This document shows positions 25,031 through 33,734 of a stretch of 64,000 bases of DNA, piece after piece; position 1 is the stretch's first letter, and each line of letters begins with the position of its first letter. The stretch is taken from assembly GCF_019720915.1 (NCBI RefSeq), contig NZ_JAHKSI010000002.1, positions 62,001 through 126,000 on the forward strand, given 5' to 3'. The DNA is from Alkalihalobacillus sp. TS-13 (GTDB lineage Bacteria; Bacillota; Bacilli; Bacillales; Fictibacillaceae). Under the pieces are notes generated by a model that did not search any database, was not told the origin of the DNA, and saw only the letters and a program-made list of their open reading frames with translations. Made by a program: the position numbers and the translations under genes.

Positions 25031-26122
25031 CTAGCTTAATTTGTTTTTGGCGTGGATGACCAGTTTGTAATACTTCATGGCATCCCTAATATTACCCTCT
25101 TTTTCATAATATTTCGCCAAATCATGACTGAATTCCTCTAAATTCCCCCAATATTTTTTGTCGAGAAAGAAGGAAATTTCATTTTTAAGCACATTCATGT
25201 AATCCGAAAGCTCCATTGTATATTTGCTCTTAAGAATCTTAAGCTTACTTAGATATTCAGAATCCTGATTATGACGACATATGTCAGTGCATCGGTCTAC
25301 CCAGTACATGGCATCTGAATTTTCGTCGAGGTTGAAGTACTGCTGGGCCATTATGTACATGGTTTTAATCTGATAGTGATACTGTTTCTCTTCCTCCATC
25401 CACTCCAGGCTTTTTGTCAAATACTCAATTGCTTCATTTGGATTTCCCATTCTGGAGTACATCCATCCCAAGTTTTGTAGAGAAATGGATTCAGTCTCTC
25501 GACATTGGACGTGCTGAGCGTACTCCAAAGCTTTGTTCAAATGATAATTCGCCTGCTCAAAATTCCCAAGAAGAATATGATTTGTTCCTAGCAGGTTCTT
25601 ACAATCTGCTGTTCGTAACCGGTAATGCTCATTCTGTTGGAAAATCTCTAATGCTTTGTAAGTATGCTGGATGGATTGAAGTATTTTCATATGTTGTGAG
25701 TAAACTGAGGCTAGTTTATAGTGGAATTCCGCTGTTTCTATGGGGTCAGGAATGGAATTAAGGTTTTTCTCTGCGTAATGGAAGGACGATATCGCTTCTT
25801 CATACCGTTTTTGTTTGTACAGATGAATGCCTTTAAAGAAATGGTAGTAATAATCAATCATATCATCCATCTCATTTTTATCTTGATCAAATTGAGAAAC
25901 CATTGCGTCCAGCTCTTCCGGATCATCGGACTTTGTCATCTGGTACCGGAATGTCAATAACGAATAATAGAGCAGCAGATTTTGATTTTCTTCCATATTG
26001 TTGATTTTCTCGTCTATTTCCTCTTTCAACCTTGTTGCTTTTTTTACATTGCGATCCCGAATCTCCACGTACCAAGAATTCAAAAGGTCTGTCATTTCAT
26101 TGGAACTTACCATAACGTCCAT
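25031..26122 (-). CDS. Rap-family tetratricopeptide regulator (response regulator aspartate phosphatase)
   Basis: A 363-residue cytoplasmic protein, close to the usual Rap length (~375). Residues ~1-70 form the N-terminal helical bundle and ~95-355 six or seven TPR helix pairs ('HYKLASVYSQHMK', 'CKNLLGTNHILLGNFEQANYHLNKAL', 'LQNLGWMYSRMGNPNEAIEYLTKSLEW'). There is no N-terminal helix-turn-helix, so it is Rap-like rather than NprR/PlcR-like. Rap proteins dephosphorylate Spo0F~P or block ComA or DegU; which applies here is unknown. The partner peptide gene follows at once. A GGAGAGG site precedes the ATG. Confidence 0.92.
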   Translation of the reverse strand: MDVMVSSNEMTDLLNSWYVEIRDRNVKKATRLKEEIDEKINNMEENQNLLLYYSLLTFRYQMTKSDDPEELDAMVSQFDQDKNEMDDMIDYYYHFFKGIHLYKQKRYEEAISSFHYAEKNLNSIPDPIETAEFHYKLASVYSQHMKILQSIQHTYKALEIFQQNEHYRLRTADCKNLLGTNHILLGNFEQANYHLNKALEYAQHVQCRETESISLQNLGWMYSRMGNPNEAIEYLTKSLEWMEEEKQYHYQIKTMYIMAQQYFNLDENSDAMYWVDRCTDICRHNQDSEYLSKLKILKSKYTMELSDYMNVLKNEISFFLDKKYWGNLEEFSHDLAKYYEKEGNIRDAMKYYKLVIHAKNKLS

Positions 26123-26310
26123 CTTTAAAATCCTCTCCTTTTCATTTATCCGAATGACGATTAACTACACAGTTTTTCGACTTTTTTCAATAAGAAACCT
26201 TTAAAATTCAGATAGTTAGTTCGTTTACACTATAAGTTTCTAAAACTGGCAAAAAAGCCCTAAATAAATGAACAACTCTTTTTTAAGCCCATAGAACCAT
26301 CCATGTATGT

Positions 26311-26341
26311 AAAAAGACACCATCCTTTTGGGAGGGTGTCT
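26311..26341 (-). terminator. Terminator of the 89-residue membrane protein gene
   Basis: On the minus strand GACACCCTCC pairs with GGATGGTGTC, followed by TTTTT. Confidence 0.88.
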
Positions 26342-26350
26342 CATAACTAA

Positions 26351-26620
26351 CTAGATTTTATGTATTAAGGATGAAAAAATAGCCATCGCTGAAAACAGTA
26401 TTAGTAAACTGGCTATAACAATACCAAATAACGTTTTTCTCATTTTGGTATTCTCGATCTTCGGTATGGAGTAAATGGTTGTGATAATTCCAATAATCAC
26501 TAGAGGGATAAAGAATTCATCTCTTCCAGGATCGATGCCATTAACATACAACACGATCAGCAATAACGTAAAGACAAAGGTTGTGATAGATAAAAGCGTA
26601 TAGATCCTACTTTTATACAT
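26351..26620 (-). CDS. Small unknown three-helix membrane protein
   Basis: An 89-residue protein with three predicted helices (about 8-27, 37-54 and 62-85) and little else. AGGAGG lies eight bases before the ATG and a strong terminator follows, so it is probably expressed. I do not recognise the family. It lies upstream of rap on the same strand but is separated from it by its own terminator. Confidence 0.7.
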   Translation of the reverse strand: MYKSRIYTLLSITTFVFTLLLIVLYVNGIDPGRDEFFIPLVIIGIITTIYSIPKIENTKMRKTLFGIVIASLLILFSAMAIFSSLIHKI

Positions 26621-26668
26621 AACTTTACCTCCTGGTTAGCAATTTTATTAGTCGACCAAGAAAACTCT

Positions 26669-26844
26669 TTATCCTGGAAATGTACTTATTATCAAATAAA
26701 TCAAGCCATTACCTACGATGACTAAGCCAATAAATGCACAGCAACATACATTTCATTACCCCATCCAGTTAAACCAACAATTAGCGGGAAAACAGCCAAT
26801 ATGAAAAAAACTCCTGATAATATTGAAAAATTTTTCTTTGTCAT
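26669..26844 (-). pseudogene. Small membrane protein gene with a one-base deletion
   Basis: The frame from the ATG at 26844 (after a GGGGG site) encodes a hydrophobic start ending GLTGWGNEMYVAV and stops early. The next frame continues a second hydrophobic helix (CCAFIGLVIVGNGLIYLI) to a stop at 26669. One base missing near 26737-26747 explains both; the repaired product would be about 58 residues with two helices. Family not recognised. It lies directly upstream of the 89-residue membrane protein and may once have formed a pair with it. Confidence 0.6.
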
Positions 26845-27058
26845 GACAAATCCCCCTTACAAATCTTTATTGATGAACTGCTCGTTAGCACATTACCAAT
26901 TATTTCAAATTAATGGGCCTAATTCAATCATTAATTACATAAAACGGTTTACCTTATTTTAGGTTAACCACCATTAGAGTAAAAATATAATTATTCACCC
27001 ATTGAGGTATGTTATATAATAGTGTTTGATAAACAGTATAAATGAGTGAGGTGATTGT

Positions 27059-27208
27059 ATGGGTGATTTATTGCATTCCCTGAAAACCGAGCTGCGAAGA
27101 GGTTCGTTAACGTTAGCTGTTTTAAGTCAGCTAAAAAATCCACAATATGGATACTCCCTCGTTCAACGTCTAGACCAATACGGGATGAAGATCGACCAGA
27201 GCACCCCT
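27059..27208 (+). pseudogene. PadR-family regulator, 3' end deleted
   Basis: The ATG follows GAGGTGATT. The first 50 codons encode the start of a PadR-type winged helix (LRRGSLTLAVLSQLKNPQYGYSLVQRL...GMKIDQST), matching the family up to the point where 'LYPLLRRLE' is expected. From 27210 the sequence becomes a terminator hairpin, and the frame runs on as unrelated residues to 27277. The wing, the dimerisation helix and the rest (about 55 residues) are gone. A deletion that joined the 5' part to a downstream terminator is the simplest reading. Confidence 0.75.
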
Positions 27209-27209
27209 T

Positions 27210-27256
27210 ACAAAGCGCTGCTTCCCTTTGGAACCAGCGCCTTTGTCCTTTTTTAT
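27210..27256 (+). terminator. Terminator fused to the padR remnant
   Basis: ACAAAGCGCTG pairs with CAGCGCCTTTGT and is followed by CCTTTTTT. It lies inside the residual padR reading frame. The stretch 27278-27444 holds nothing I can support. Confidence 0.88.
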
Positions 27257-27444
27257 ACGTCTTTCATAAAAAGATAAATGAAACTAATTATGACCATCTT
27301 AAACTTTTTATTATAATGCTTTTTGATAATTCTTTTCTACAATTTCTAATTGCGATCATAATTCTTCATTCCATTCATAAAACAGGCTGTTTATTTCTAT
27401 TGTCAAGCCTAAAAATCATCTTGTGTGAAATGGTGAAGATGGTT

Positions 27445-28059
27445 TTATGCACGAAATGTTTTTCCCAATTGGTGACCCAACCCAAAGTAATGACGGAAAT
27501 TATAGATTAATGGACTCCACTTCTCAGGATCGATGTACTCTTCATCTGAAAGAATACCCATGTGGGCATGAACATTAATTGCCTCTGTTTCCACAATTGA
27601 AATTTCTGAACAATAATCCGGTACTCTCACTTCATGTACTTTTGCTTCAATTTGTATTGGACACTCCTGAATTCGCGTCGGCTTGACACTCTTTGAACTA
27701 ACCGCTGTCAGTTTACTAACTTCGTATTTTTTATTGTTGTATGTGAATCCAATTTCTCTTTTAGATTCCGGTACCGGGTTTTTACCTGTAAATGGAGCCA
27801 GCCTCTCTACATTTTTCCAGAGTGAGGGATCAGGTATATTGATGACACATTCAGGGTGACGATTAAGGTTTTCAAAAGCTTTCCCCCCTACACCAAGACC
27901 TACCATAATGTAGTCACCTAATGCCCATGAGGAAGAAATAGGACTTATATTGACAGTCTCATCTTCATTTAGGGTTGTCAGTAATATAACGGGTGTCCCA
28001 TAATACAAGATTTTGGGGTGAATAATTTTTGTTATTGTTTTTTTGGCGAATTGTTCCAT
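27445..28059 (-). CDS. Flavin reductase-like FMN-binding split-barrel protein
   Basis: A 204-residue cytoplasmic protein with the flavin-reductase split-barrel pattern: 'YYGTPVILLTTLNEDETVNISPISSSWALGDYIMVGLG' near residues 19-56 for FMN binding, then 'LNRHPECVINIP'. Members reduce flavin with NAD(P)H or simply bind FMN, and often supply monooxygenases; the partner is unknown. The ATG follows GGGAGG. It stands alone between broken regulator genes (padR and araC). The sequence appears intact. Confidence 0.85.
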   Translation of the reverse strand: MEQFAKKTITKIIHPKILYYGTPVILLTTLNEDETVNISPISSSWALGDYIMVGLGVGGKAFENLNRHPECVINIPDPSLWKNVERLAPFTGKNPVPESKREIGFTYNNKKYEVSKLTAVSSKSVKPTRIQECPIQIEAKVHEVRVPDYCSEISIVETEAINVHAHMGILSDEEYIDPEKWSPLIYNFRHYFGLGHQLGKTFRA

Positions 28060-28193
28060 TTATCTATCCTCCCGATGTTTATGTACACATTGTAATGGAT
28101 TAACATTTCCATCTTCATCGAAATGTGCATTACATTAGAAGGATTTTTTGGACTATCTTGGTCTTCTAAGATCAGAAAACGTGACAGGAATAA

Positions 28194-28295
28194 CTATTTA
28201 GAGGTTTTTGTTAACCATCTATCTTTTCTTTCAGTGAAGTTGCTTAATTCACCTGTGCAGTCAATTACCTTATGAGTTGGCTGTTTTGTTTCATG
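28194..28295 (-). pseudogene. Possible 3' remnant of a lost gene
   Basis: A frame reading HETKQPTHKVIDCTGELSNF, then TERKDRWLTKTSK before a stop, looks protein-like but has stop codons just upstream and no start. It lies in the 28060-28377 gap, which is otherwise featureless. I cannot assign a family; it may be chance. Confidence 0.25.
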
Positions 28296-28377
28296 AAAGT
28301 AAAATCAGATATAGCAAAAAATGTTAAGAAAGAATATAAGTTTACTGATATTGTGGATGTAGGGTAGGTGAAGGGGA

Positions 28378-29269
28378 ATGGATTATTATGTCTGTATTCA
28401 ACGAACGCTTGATTACATTGAAGAGAACCTGCACGAACAAATTACTCTTGAGAAATTAGCAGATCTAGCTTGCTTTTCTCCATTCCATTATCATCGTGTA
28501 TTCCAGGCCATGGTTGGAGAGACTGTGATAGATTATGTGAGAAAGAAGGCTTACCAGTGCAGCAGAACGTCTTTACTATACAGATGAAAAGATAATCAAT
28601 ATAGCACTTGATGTTGGTTTTCAATACCAAGAGTCGTTCAATCGTGCGTTCAAAAAATACTATTGCATTTCACCGAGGAAATACCGCGAAGCAAAAAGAA
28701 TATCTGGCCCCTTGCGCGGAAAAGCCTGCCCGAATACAAAAACCTTTCAAGGAGGGCATCGTATGGAACCGAAATTAGTCACTAAACCTGCTTATCACAT
28801 CATTGGCTACGAATTAAAAACGAAGAATGAGGATGGTCAGAACAATAAGGACATTCCTGAATTTTGGAAGCAGTATATTCAAAATAATTTAGGCTCTAAA
28901 ATTCCGAATCCCTTACACAAAAATGTCGAACTCGGCATATGTACCAATTTTTCTCCTGATACATGTGAATTCGTTTATGTGATTGGAATGGAAGTAAAAG
29001 AGGGAACTCAAGCACCTGAAGGAATGGTGTATAAAAGTTTCCCAGAGATGGAATATGCGGTGTTCACTACACCAAAGGCAAATGAGGAATCATTCCCAAC
29101 TTCTATTCAGTCCACATGGAATTATATATTTACAGAATGGTTTCCTCAATCAGGTTATGAACATAATGGAACAGTGGAATTCGAGCTATATGACGAAAGA
29201 TGTTACGGATCAGAGAACAAAGAAATGGATATCTACATTCCTGTTAAAAAGCAAATGGTTAACACATAA
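28378..29269 (+). pseudogene. AraC regulator with GyrI-like effector domain, frameshifted
   Basis: The first frame (28378-28587) encodes the first AraC helix-turn-helix (YIEENLHEQITLEKLADLACFSPFHYHRVFQAMVGETV). After a shift near 28550-28558 the +1 frame continues the second one (AAERLYYTDEKIINIALDVGFQYQESFNRAFKKYYCISPRKYR) and a GyrI-like small-molecule-binding domain (MEPKLVTKPAYHIIGYELK... to VKKQMVNT). The span is one base more than 297 codons, so one inserted base in the AAAGAAGG stretch would explain it. The 185-codon second frame has a plausible internal start at 28764 after AAGGAGGG, so the GyrI-like domain might still be made alone. Confidence 0.85.
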
Positions 29270-29340
29270 AATCAGAAATCCGATTCATTAGCTGAATAGG
29301 TCAGGAATACACTTTACAACGTTAAGGAAATTACCTGTAA

Positions 29341-29465
29341 AAAGGGGCTGTCAAAAAGAAAAGTGTCAGACACTTCCAACACAACGTTTTGTTTCAAAAC
29401 TACGCTTTTCAAATGTTGTTAAGTTCGGAGAGACTCAGACACTTATTGGAAAGCCCCTTTTTAGT
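29341..29465. repeat. Large terminator-like hairpin element, related to the metE leader terminator
   Basis: AAAGGGGCTGTC at the left pairs with GGAAAGCCCCTTTTT at the right, with inner AGTGTCAGACACTT and TCAGACACTT. It lies downstream of the broken AraC gene and can serve as its terminator. Left and right halves align by eye with 12395-12523. The remaining gap to 29628 shows nothing else. Confidence 0.7.
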
Positions 29466-29628
29466 TCAATACCCATTTACCCATTTTCTTCAGTTGTACA
29501 TCTATGTTGATATTACAATAAACTAAGCCTTTATCGCCCTGTTTAAAGTCAAATTCCTGATCAACTTGATATATCAGTCACATTTTGGAGGTTTTTATAA
29601 TTTTCAATACCAAGTGAGGTGGAAATAT

Positions 29629-30048
29629 TCAGTTCTTGATGAGCTGCTTATCCAGCTCCTGGACTCGATCATAGGAATCCAATAGATGTTCGGGTACAAC
29701 CGTTCGTCCAAGCTCCCAAGAACTAGCTTCTATTTTCGCACGGAGTTCTTCTTTTTCTTTATCGTCCCCATACATCAGTATCCTTAAATCACGGAATGTA
29801 TTCCTGAAGTCTAAATAGTAACCCACCATATGGTAAAGAATGATTTTAACAAAATTTTCTTCTGTCTCTTTGACTTTTATTTTACTTTTATAACCGTTAA
29901 CTTGTAGGTAATTGAACTTTATCGTATTTGTGGATACGTTATAGCTCATAGGCACGTTCAGCTTATTATCAAACTCATAATCTATATCTAATTTTAGCGC
30001 ACGCAATTCATTTTCAATGATCCTTTCGATATCCCATATATAAAGCAT
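29629..30048 (-). CDS. ImmA/IrrE-like protein with a degenerate zinc site
   Basis: The 139-residue protein resembles short ImmA/IrrE metallopeptidase-like proteins of Bacillus: an N-terminal helix, a strand region, a helix where HExGH is expected, and a tail 'KIEASSWELGRTVVPEHLLDSY'. Here the motif reads HMVGYYLDF, losing the glutamate and the second histidine, so it is unlikely to be a peptidase. It may have kept a binding role. No phage-like repressor gene adjoins it. The family call is from pattern only. Confidence 0.5.
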   Translation of the reverse strand: MLYIWDIERIIENELRALKLDIDYEFDNKLNVPMSYNVSTNTIKFNYLQVNGYKSKIKVKETEENFVKIILYHMVGYYLDFRNTFRDLRILMYGDDKEKEELRAKIEASSWELGRTVVPEHLLDSYDRVQELDKQLIKN

Positions 30049-30203
30049 CTAGATTCACTACCTTTCCCGTGTTGTTCATTTATATATCTAATTCCCAAGA
30101 AATAGCACCATAAACTATCTAATGTTGCCTCTGCAAAGAGGTCTGCCTTGTTAGATCAAACCCCGTTTGCGGATTGAATTTCAACTCCCGAAAGCTCTTT
30201 TTT

Positions 30204-30923
30204 TTAAGTAGCTATCATTTCTCTTATAGCGTCTATAACATCGTCGGGACTATCCATGTGGATAGCATGTCCAGCCTTTTCTACGACAATATGTTTACTT
30301 CTTGTTGATAATTCTGTAAGCTCTTTTTGAAACTCCATCCATAAATCCATTGATTCCTGAGTGTGATGGGGTTGTGTACCACCTGTCAGAACGATTAATG
30401 GAATGTTTCCAAGATTGGTTTCACGAACTTGTTCCAAACTTTCCTCAAATTCTTTTAAAGATGCTTCCACGGTGAATTGTCCTAAATATCGTTGCTGAAC
30501 TTCTTTAGTAAATAAAGGGACCATCTTCTTATTTTGATCTTCGTGAACTGAATCCAGGAGAATCACTCCGATTACTTCTTCTGGATAATTACTTGCAAAT
30601 AATCTTACATTCACCCCACCGAATGAATGTCCTACGAGTATGTATGGTGGCTTGATATTAGCCTTTTTAAGTAAGGTTCTTTGGTTCTCTACTATTTGCA
30701 AACTATGTTTTGGTCGATTGCTGCATCCGCTCTTACCGATCCCATCTCGGTCATACATAAACACATTTGCAAAATCTGAAATTTTTTCTATAATTGGTTG
30801 CCAGTTGTCCAATGACCATCCATACCCAGATTCAAACACTATTGTGGGACTGTTATTGCAACCACCAATATACTCATAATAAAGCTCAGTTATCCCAATA
30901 TCCACTAAATGATCGACACTCAA
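30204..30923 (-). CDS. Alpha/beta hydrolase
   Basis: An intact 239-residue hydrolase. The nucleophile elbow is GHSFGG (S98), the acid follows the strand 'PLIVLTGG', and the catalytic histidine is in 'KAGHAIHMDSPDDV' near residue 222. It resembles small soluble esterase/lactonase-like hydrolases, and the substrate is unknown. The TTG start is preceded by GAAGGTGATG. A T-rich tract follows the stop but no firm terminator. Unlike the hydrolase at 5.8-6.6 kb it is not frameshifted. Confidence 0.85.
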   Translation of the reverse strand: MSVDHLVDIGITELYYEYIGGCNNSPTIVFESGYGWSLDNWQPIIEKISDFANVFMYDRDGIGKSGCSNRPKHSLQIVENQRTLLKKANIKPPYILVGHSFGGVNVRLFASNYPEEVIGVILLDSVHEDQNKKMVPLFTKEVQQRYLGQFTVEASLKEFEESLEQVRETNLGNIPLIVLTGGTQPHHTQESMDLWMEFQKELTELSTRSKHIVVEKAGHAIHMDSPDDVIDAIREMIAT

Positions 30924-31046
30924 ATCATCACCTTCTCTTATCGTAATACTTCAGATATGCTTTCTTTTCTGGAATACCTTCAAATGTAAGCTGTTTGGAA
31001 TAAGAATTATTTTTTATGTAAGAAAAAGTCTCTTACTTCGTACCAA

Positions 31047-31350
31047 TTAATTCATATTTTGCAGAAAAGGAAGTCGGTGTTCCGTAGCGGAAGTCGTAAT
31101 GAATATTTCATAATAACTATTAAGTTCTTTTATTACCTCTTGGCTTCCTTCCATTACCTCTAAATCTCTAAAAAATCCTGGATCTTCAACATATGCAAGG
31201 ACCTCACTTTTTAAATGTGGACGTAGATTCCAGAGCCTTGTACCCTGTAAATCCTCAAAGGATAAAGCTTCATTAAGCTCCTGATTATATAGATCCAAAA
31301 ATCTGCATTTTAAGCAACCGCCTCCATTATTGAACACGTAATCTTCTTAG
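31047..31350 (-). pseudogene. Decayed 5'(3')-deoxyribonucleotidase-like gene
   Basis: The 96-codon frame includes FLDLYNQELNEALSFEDLQG, then RLWNLRPHLKSEVLAYVEDP and FFRDLEVMEGSQEVIKELN, the middle of the HAD-type 5'(3')-deoxyribonucleotidase family. The N-terminal catalytic DMDEV is corrupted to a frameshifted MEAVA with a stop, a segment after ATEH (about 15 residues) is deleted, and translation ends at NMN where the family goes on for 60 residues. Unlike other broken genes here it has several lesions, so it is a true old pseudogene. Confidence 0.75.
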
Positions 31351-31630
31351 TTGTTACAAAACACTAGTTATCAGATATTTGTACGGTTCAATGATAGTAT
31401 CCGTAAGAGTTTTCAATCTATCTCTAGCTGATTCGATAAATCATATTCAACTATAGCTTATGAAACTTTGTAAAGTACCCTTTAATTATTTACATGAAAC
31501 TTTTTATTTCGTTACAAACCACGATATAATCAAGTATGCTAAGATTGCGATTCATCACTTAATTTTAGCTGATAAAAGTTCAGGTTAGAATAGATAGAAG
31601 CATCTGTACCCCATAGGTGGAGGGTTTTCA

Positions 31631-32770
31631 TTGAGTATTCTCTTCAACACATTCAAAAAAATAACTTACAAACAAATTCTTTTATATACCATGTTAGCAC
31701 TTTGTTTTGCTATCTCTGTTTATTTTATCAATCATAACCATTCTTTCTATGAACGGCCTATAGCCAAAGTCATTGAAACGAATTTGAAAGATACAACTGA
31801 AAATATTGATATGCATAATAATAAAGATCATCTTTTCACGCAGCATATTATAGCCGAGTTACAAAATGGAGAGAAAAAAGGACAGCTTATCCATCTAACG
31901 AACGAATATTCTTCTTCTGGAGCTTATGATCAAGAATATCATCCTGGAAATGAGCTGTTTATTTCCTTTGAAAAAAACGCCAATACAAGTGCAGATTTAA
32001 CTGGAAGTATAGAAGACGTAAAACGTGATAAACACGTTTTGATAATTGCGTGGATTTTTATCTTTACTTTGCTTATCATCGGAAAAAAACAAGGATTTTT
32101 TTCCATCATCAGTTTAGTTTTCAATGCAGCTTTGTTATCTTTTGCTTTAGATATTTACATGAACACATCAAACATAAGCTTGTTATGGATATGCGGGATC
32201 AGTGTTATTTTATTTACCGTCTTTTCCTTATTGCTAGTTAACGGTTTTAATGAGAAATCATACGCAGCAATTGTGGCAACCCTGCTAGGAACATCTGCTA
32301 CATTGCTCATTACCTATATTGTCATGTTACTAACCTCCGAAAACGGTCTTCGATTTGAAGAAATGCAATTTTTAACACGTCCTCCCCAATTGGTGTTTAT
32401 GGCGGGATTATTAATCGGATCTTTAGGAGCAGTAATGGATGTCGCGATTACCATGTCTTCTTCTATCTTTGGGTTATATGAAAAGAATAACAAAATACCA
32501 GTTGATTCACTTAAGACTTCAGGAATGGATATCGGAAAAGATATTATGGGAACAATGACGAATATCTTGTTTTTTGCCTACATAAGCGGATCCATACCAG
32601 CGCTTATTTTGTATTTAAAGAATGGTTCACCATTATCGTTTACCCTCACCATGAATCTTTCATTGGAACTAGCCCGAGCTCTAGCTGGTGGTATAGGAAT
32701 CGTGTTGACGATTCCTATAGGTCTATATATTACTCTATTTTTTGTTAATCGAAAGAGGGCGAGATCATGA
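31631..32770 (+). CDS. YibE/F-like membrane protein, first of a pair
   Basis: A 379-residue protein with an N-terminal helix, an extracytoplasmic domain (~residues 40-135) and seven or eight helices after residue 139. The segments 'LLIIGKKQGFFSIISLVFNAALLSF', 'GSLGAVMDVAITMSSSIF' and 'DIGKDIMGTMTNILFFAYISGSIP' fit YibE/F (PF07907), a membrane family of unknown transport role. It starts at TTG after GGTGGAGGG and overlaps the next gene by four bases, so both are cotranslated and likely form one complex. Confidence 0.85.
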   Translation: MSILFNTFKKITYKQILLYTMLALCFAISVYFINHNHSFYERPIAKVIETNLKDTTENIDMHNNKDHLFTQHIIAELQNGEKKGQLIHLTNEYSSSGAYDQEYHPGNELFISFEKNANTSADLTGSIEDVKRDKHVLIIAWIFIFTLLIIGKKQGFFSIISLVFNAALLSFALDIYMNTSNISLLWICGISVILFTVFSLLLVNGFNEKSYAAIVATLLGTSATLLITYIVMLLTSENGLRFEEMQFLTRPPQLVFMAGLLIGSLGAVMDVAITMSSSIFGLYEKNNKIPVDSLKTSGMDIGKDIMGTMTNILFFAYISGSIPALILYLKNGSPLSFTLTMNLSLELARALAGGIGIVLTIPIGLYITLFFVNRKRARS

Positions 32771-33552
32771 GCGTATCTGTATGGCTGGCACTCATTTTAT
32801 TTTTGTTGATGGTACTAATAGGTGGAAGTAAAGGAGCACGGTCTTTTATTGCTCTATTCTTCAACTTCGGTGTGCTCTTCATGACCATACTGTTTATGAC
32901 AGATCCAAATGCTGATCCGATCATCTTGACATTGATTGCAAGTACAATAATTAGTTGTATTACGCTCTTTTTCATTAATAACGTAAACAATAAAACAATA
33001 ACAGCATTTATTTCTACCATTATAACGATTACGATCTTAATCTTTTTTATCGTAATCGTAACAGACGATGCTATGATCCAGGGGTTCAGTGAAGAGGAAA
33101 TCGAGGAGATTAGCATGTTTTCACTTTATCTAGGAGTAGATTTTGTGAAAATCGGGGCTTCTATGATAATCATGAGTACCATTGGGGCTATTACTGATAT
33201 CGCCATTTCTATTGCATCTCCCATGCGTGAAATAATTCATCATAATCCATTGATTAGCAGAAAAGATTTATTCAAATCTGGACTAAGTATTGGGAGGGAC
33301 ATCTTAGGAACAAATACGAATACGTTATTTTTCGCTTTCTTTGGAGGTTATCTAGCATTACTGATCTGGTTTAAAGAACTATCTTATTCTATGGGAGAGA
33401 TCGTAAATTCTAAAGTATTTGTCGGCGAAATGATAACGATCCTATGTGCTGGGATCGGTGTCGCTTTGGTTATACCAATTACTTCCTGGATCACGTCATA
33501 TACTTTAGTGAAAACAAGAGAAAAGAACGAGTCGTCTAAACGTGTTCGATAA
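32767..33552 (+). CDS. YibE/F-like membrane protein, second of a pair
   Basis: A 261-residue protein homologous to the transmembrane half of its neighbour, with the same 'IMSTIGAITDIAISIASPMREI' and 'SIGRDILGTNTNTLFFAFFGGY' blocks and six to seven helices, but no outer domain. ATGA overlap joins it to the first gene. Paired YibE/F genes of unequal length are common in Firmicutes; function is unknown. A terminator follows. Confidence 0.85.
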   Translation: MSVSVWLALILFLLMVLIGGSKGARSFIALFFNFGVLFMTILFMTDPNADPIILTLIASTIISCITLFFINNVNNKTITAFISTIITITILIFFIVIVTDDAMIQGFSEEEIEEISMFSLYLGVDFVKIGASMIIMSTIGAITDIAISIASPMREIIHHNPLISRKDLFKSGLSIGRDILGTNTNTLFFAFFGGYLALLIWFKELSYSMGEIVNSKVFVGEMITILCAGIGVALVIPITSWITSYTLVKTREKNESSKRVR

Positions 33553-33594
33553 TACCCACTATATTTAACAATGCATTTATGGCTGAAATATAAA

Positions 33595-33639
33595 TAAAGC
33601 ATATGGATATAGTTTGTCATATCCATATGCTTTTCTTTT
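33595..33639 (+). terminator. Terminator of the YibE/F operon
   Basis: AAAGCATATGGATAT pairs with ATATCCATATGCTTT, followed by TCTTTT. Confidence 0.9.
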
Positions 33640-33734
33640 AGGTATTACAGCAACCAGATAACAATATGTTATTTCGGGTTTGAAACCACATGCGTTATGC
33701 AAATCATACTGTGTATACTTCTTTTTCAAGGAAA

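Noticed and set aside
27316-27510. 64-codon plus-strand frame after the padR remnant
   Set aside because: It overlaps the end of the flavin reductase gene on the other strand and lacks start signals.
30120-30165. Hairpin near 30.1 kb as a terminator
   Set aside because: A TCTAA/TTAGA pairing with a CCTC/GAGG core exists but no T-run follows on either strand.
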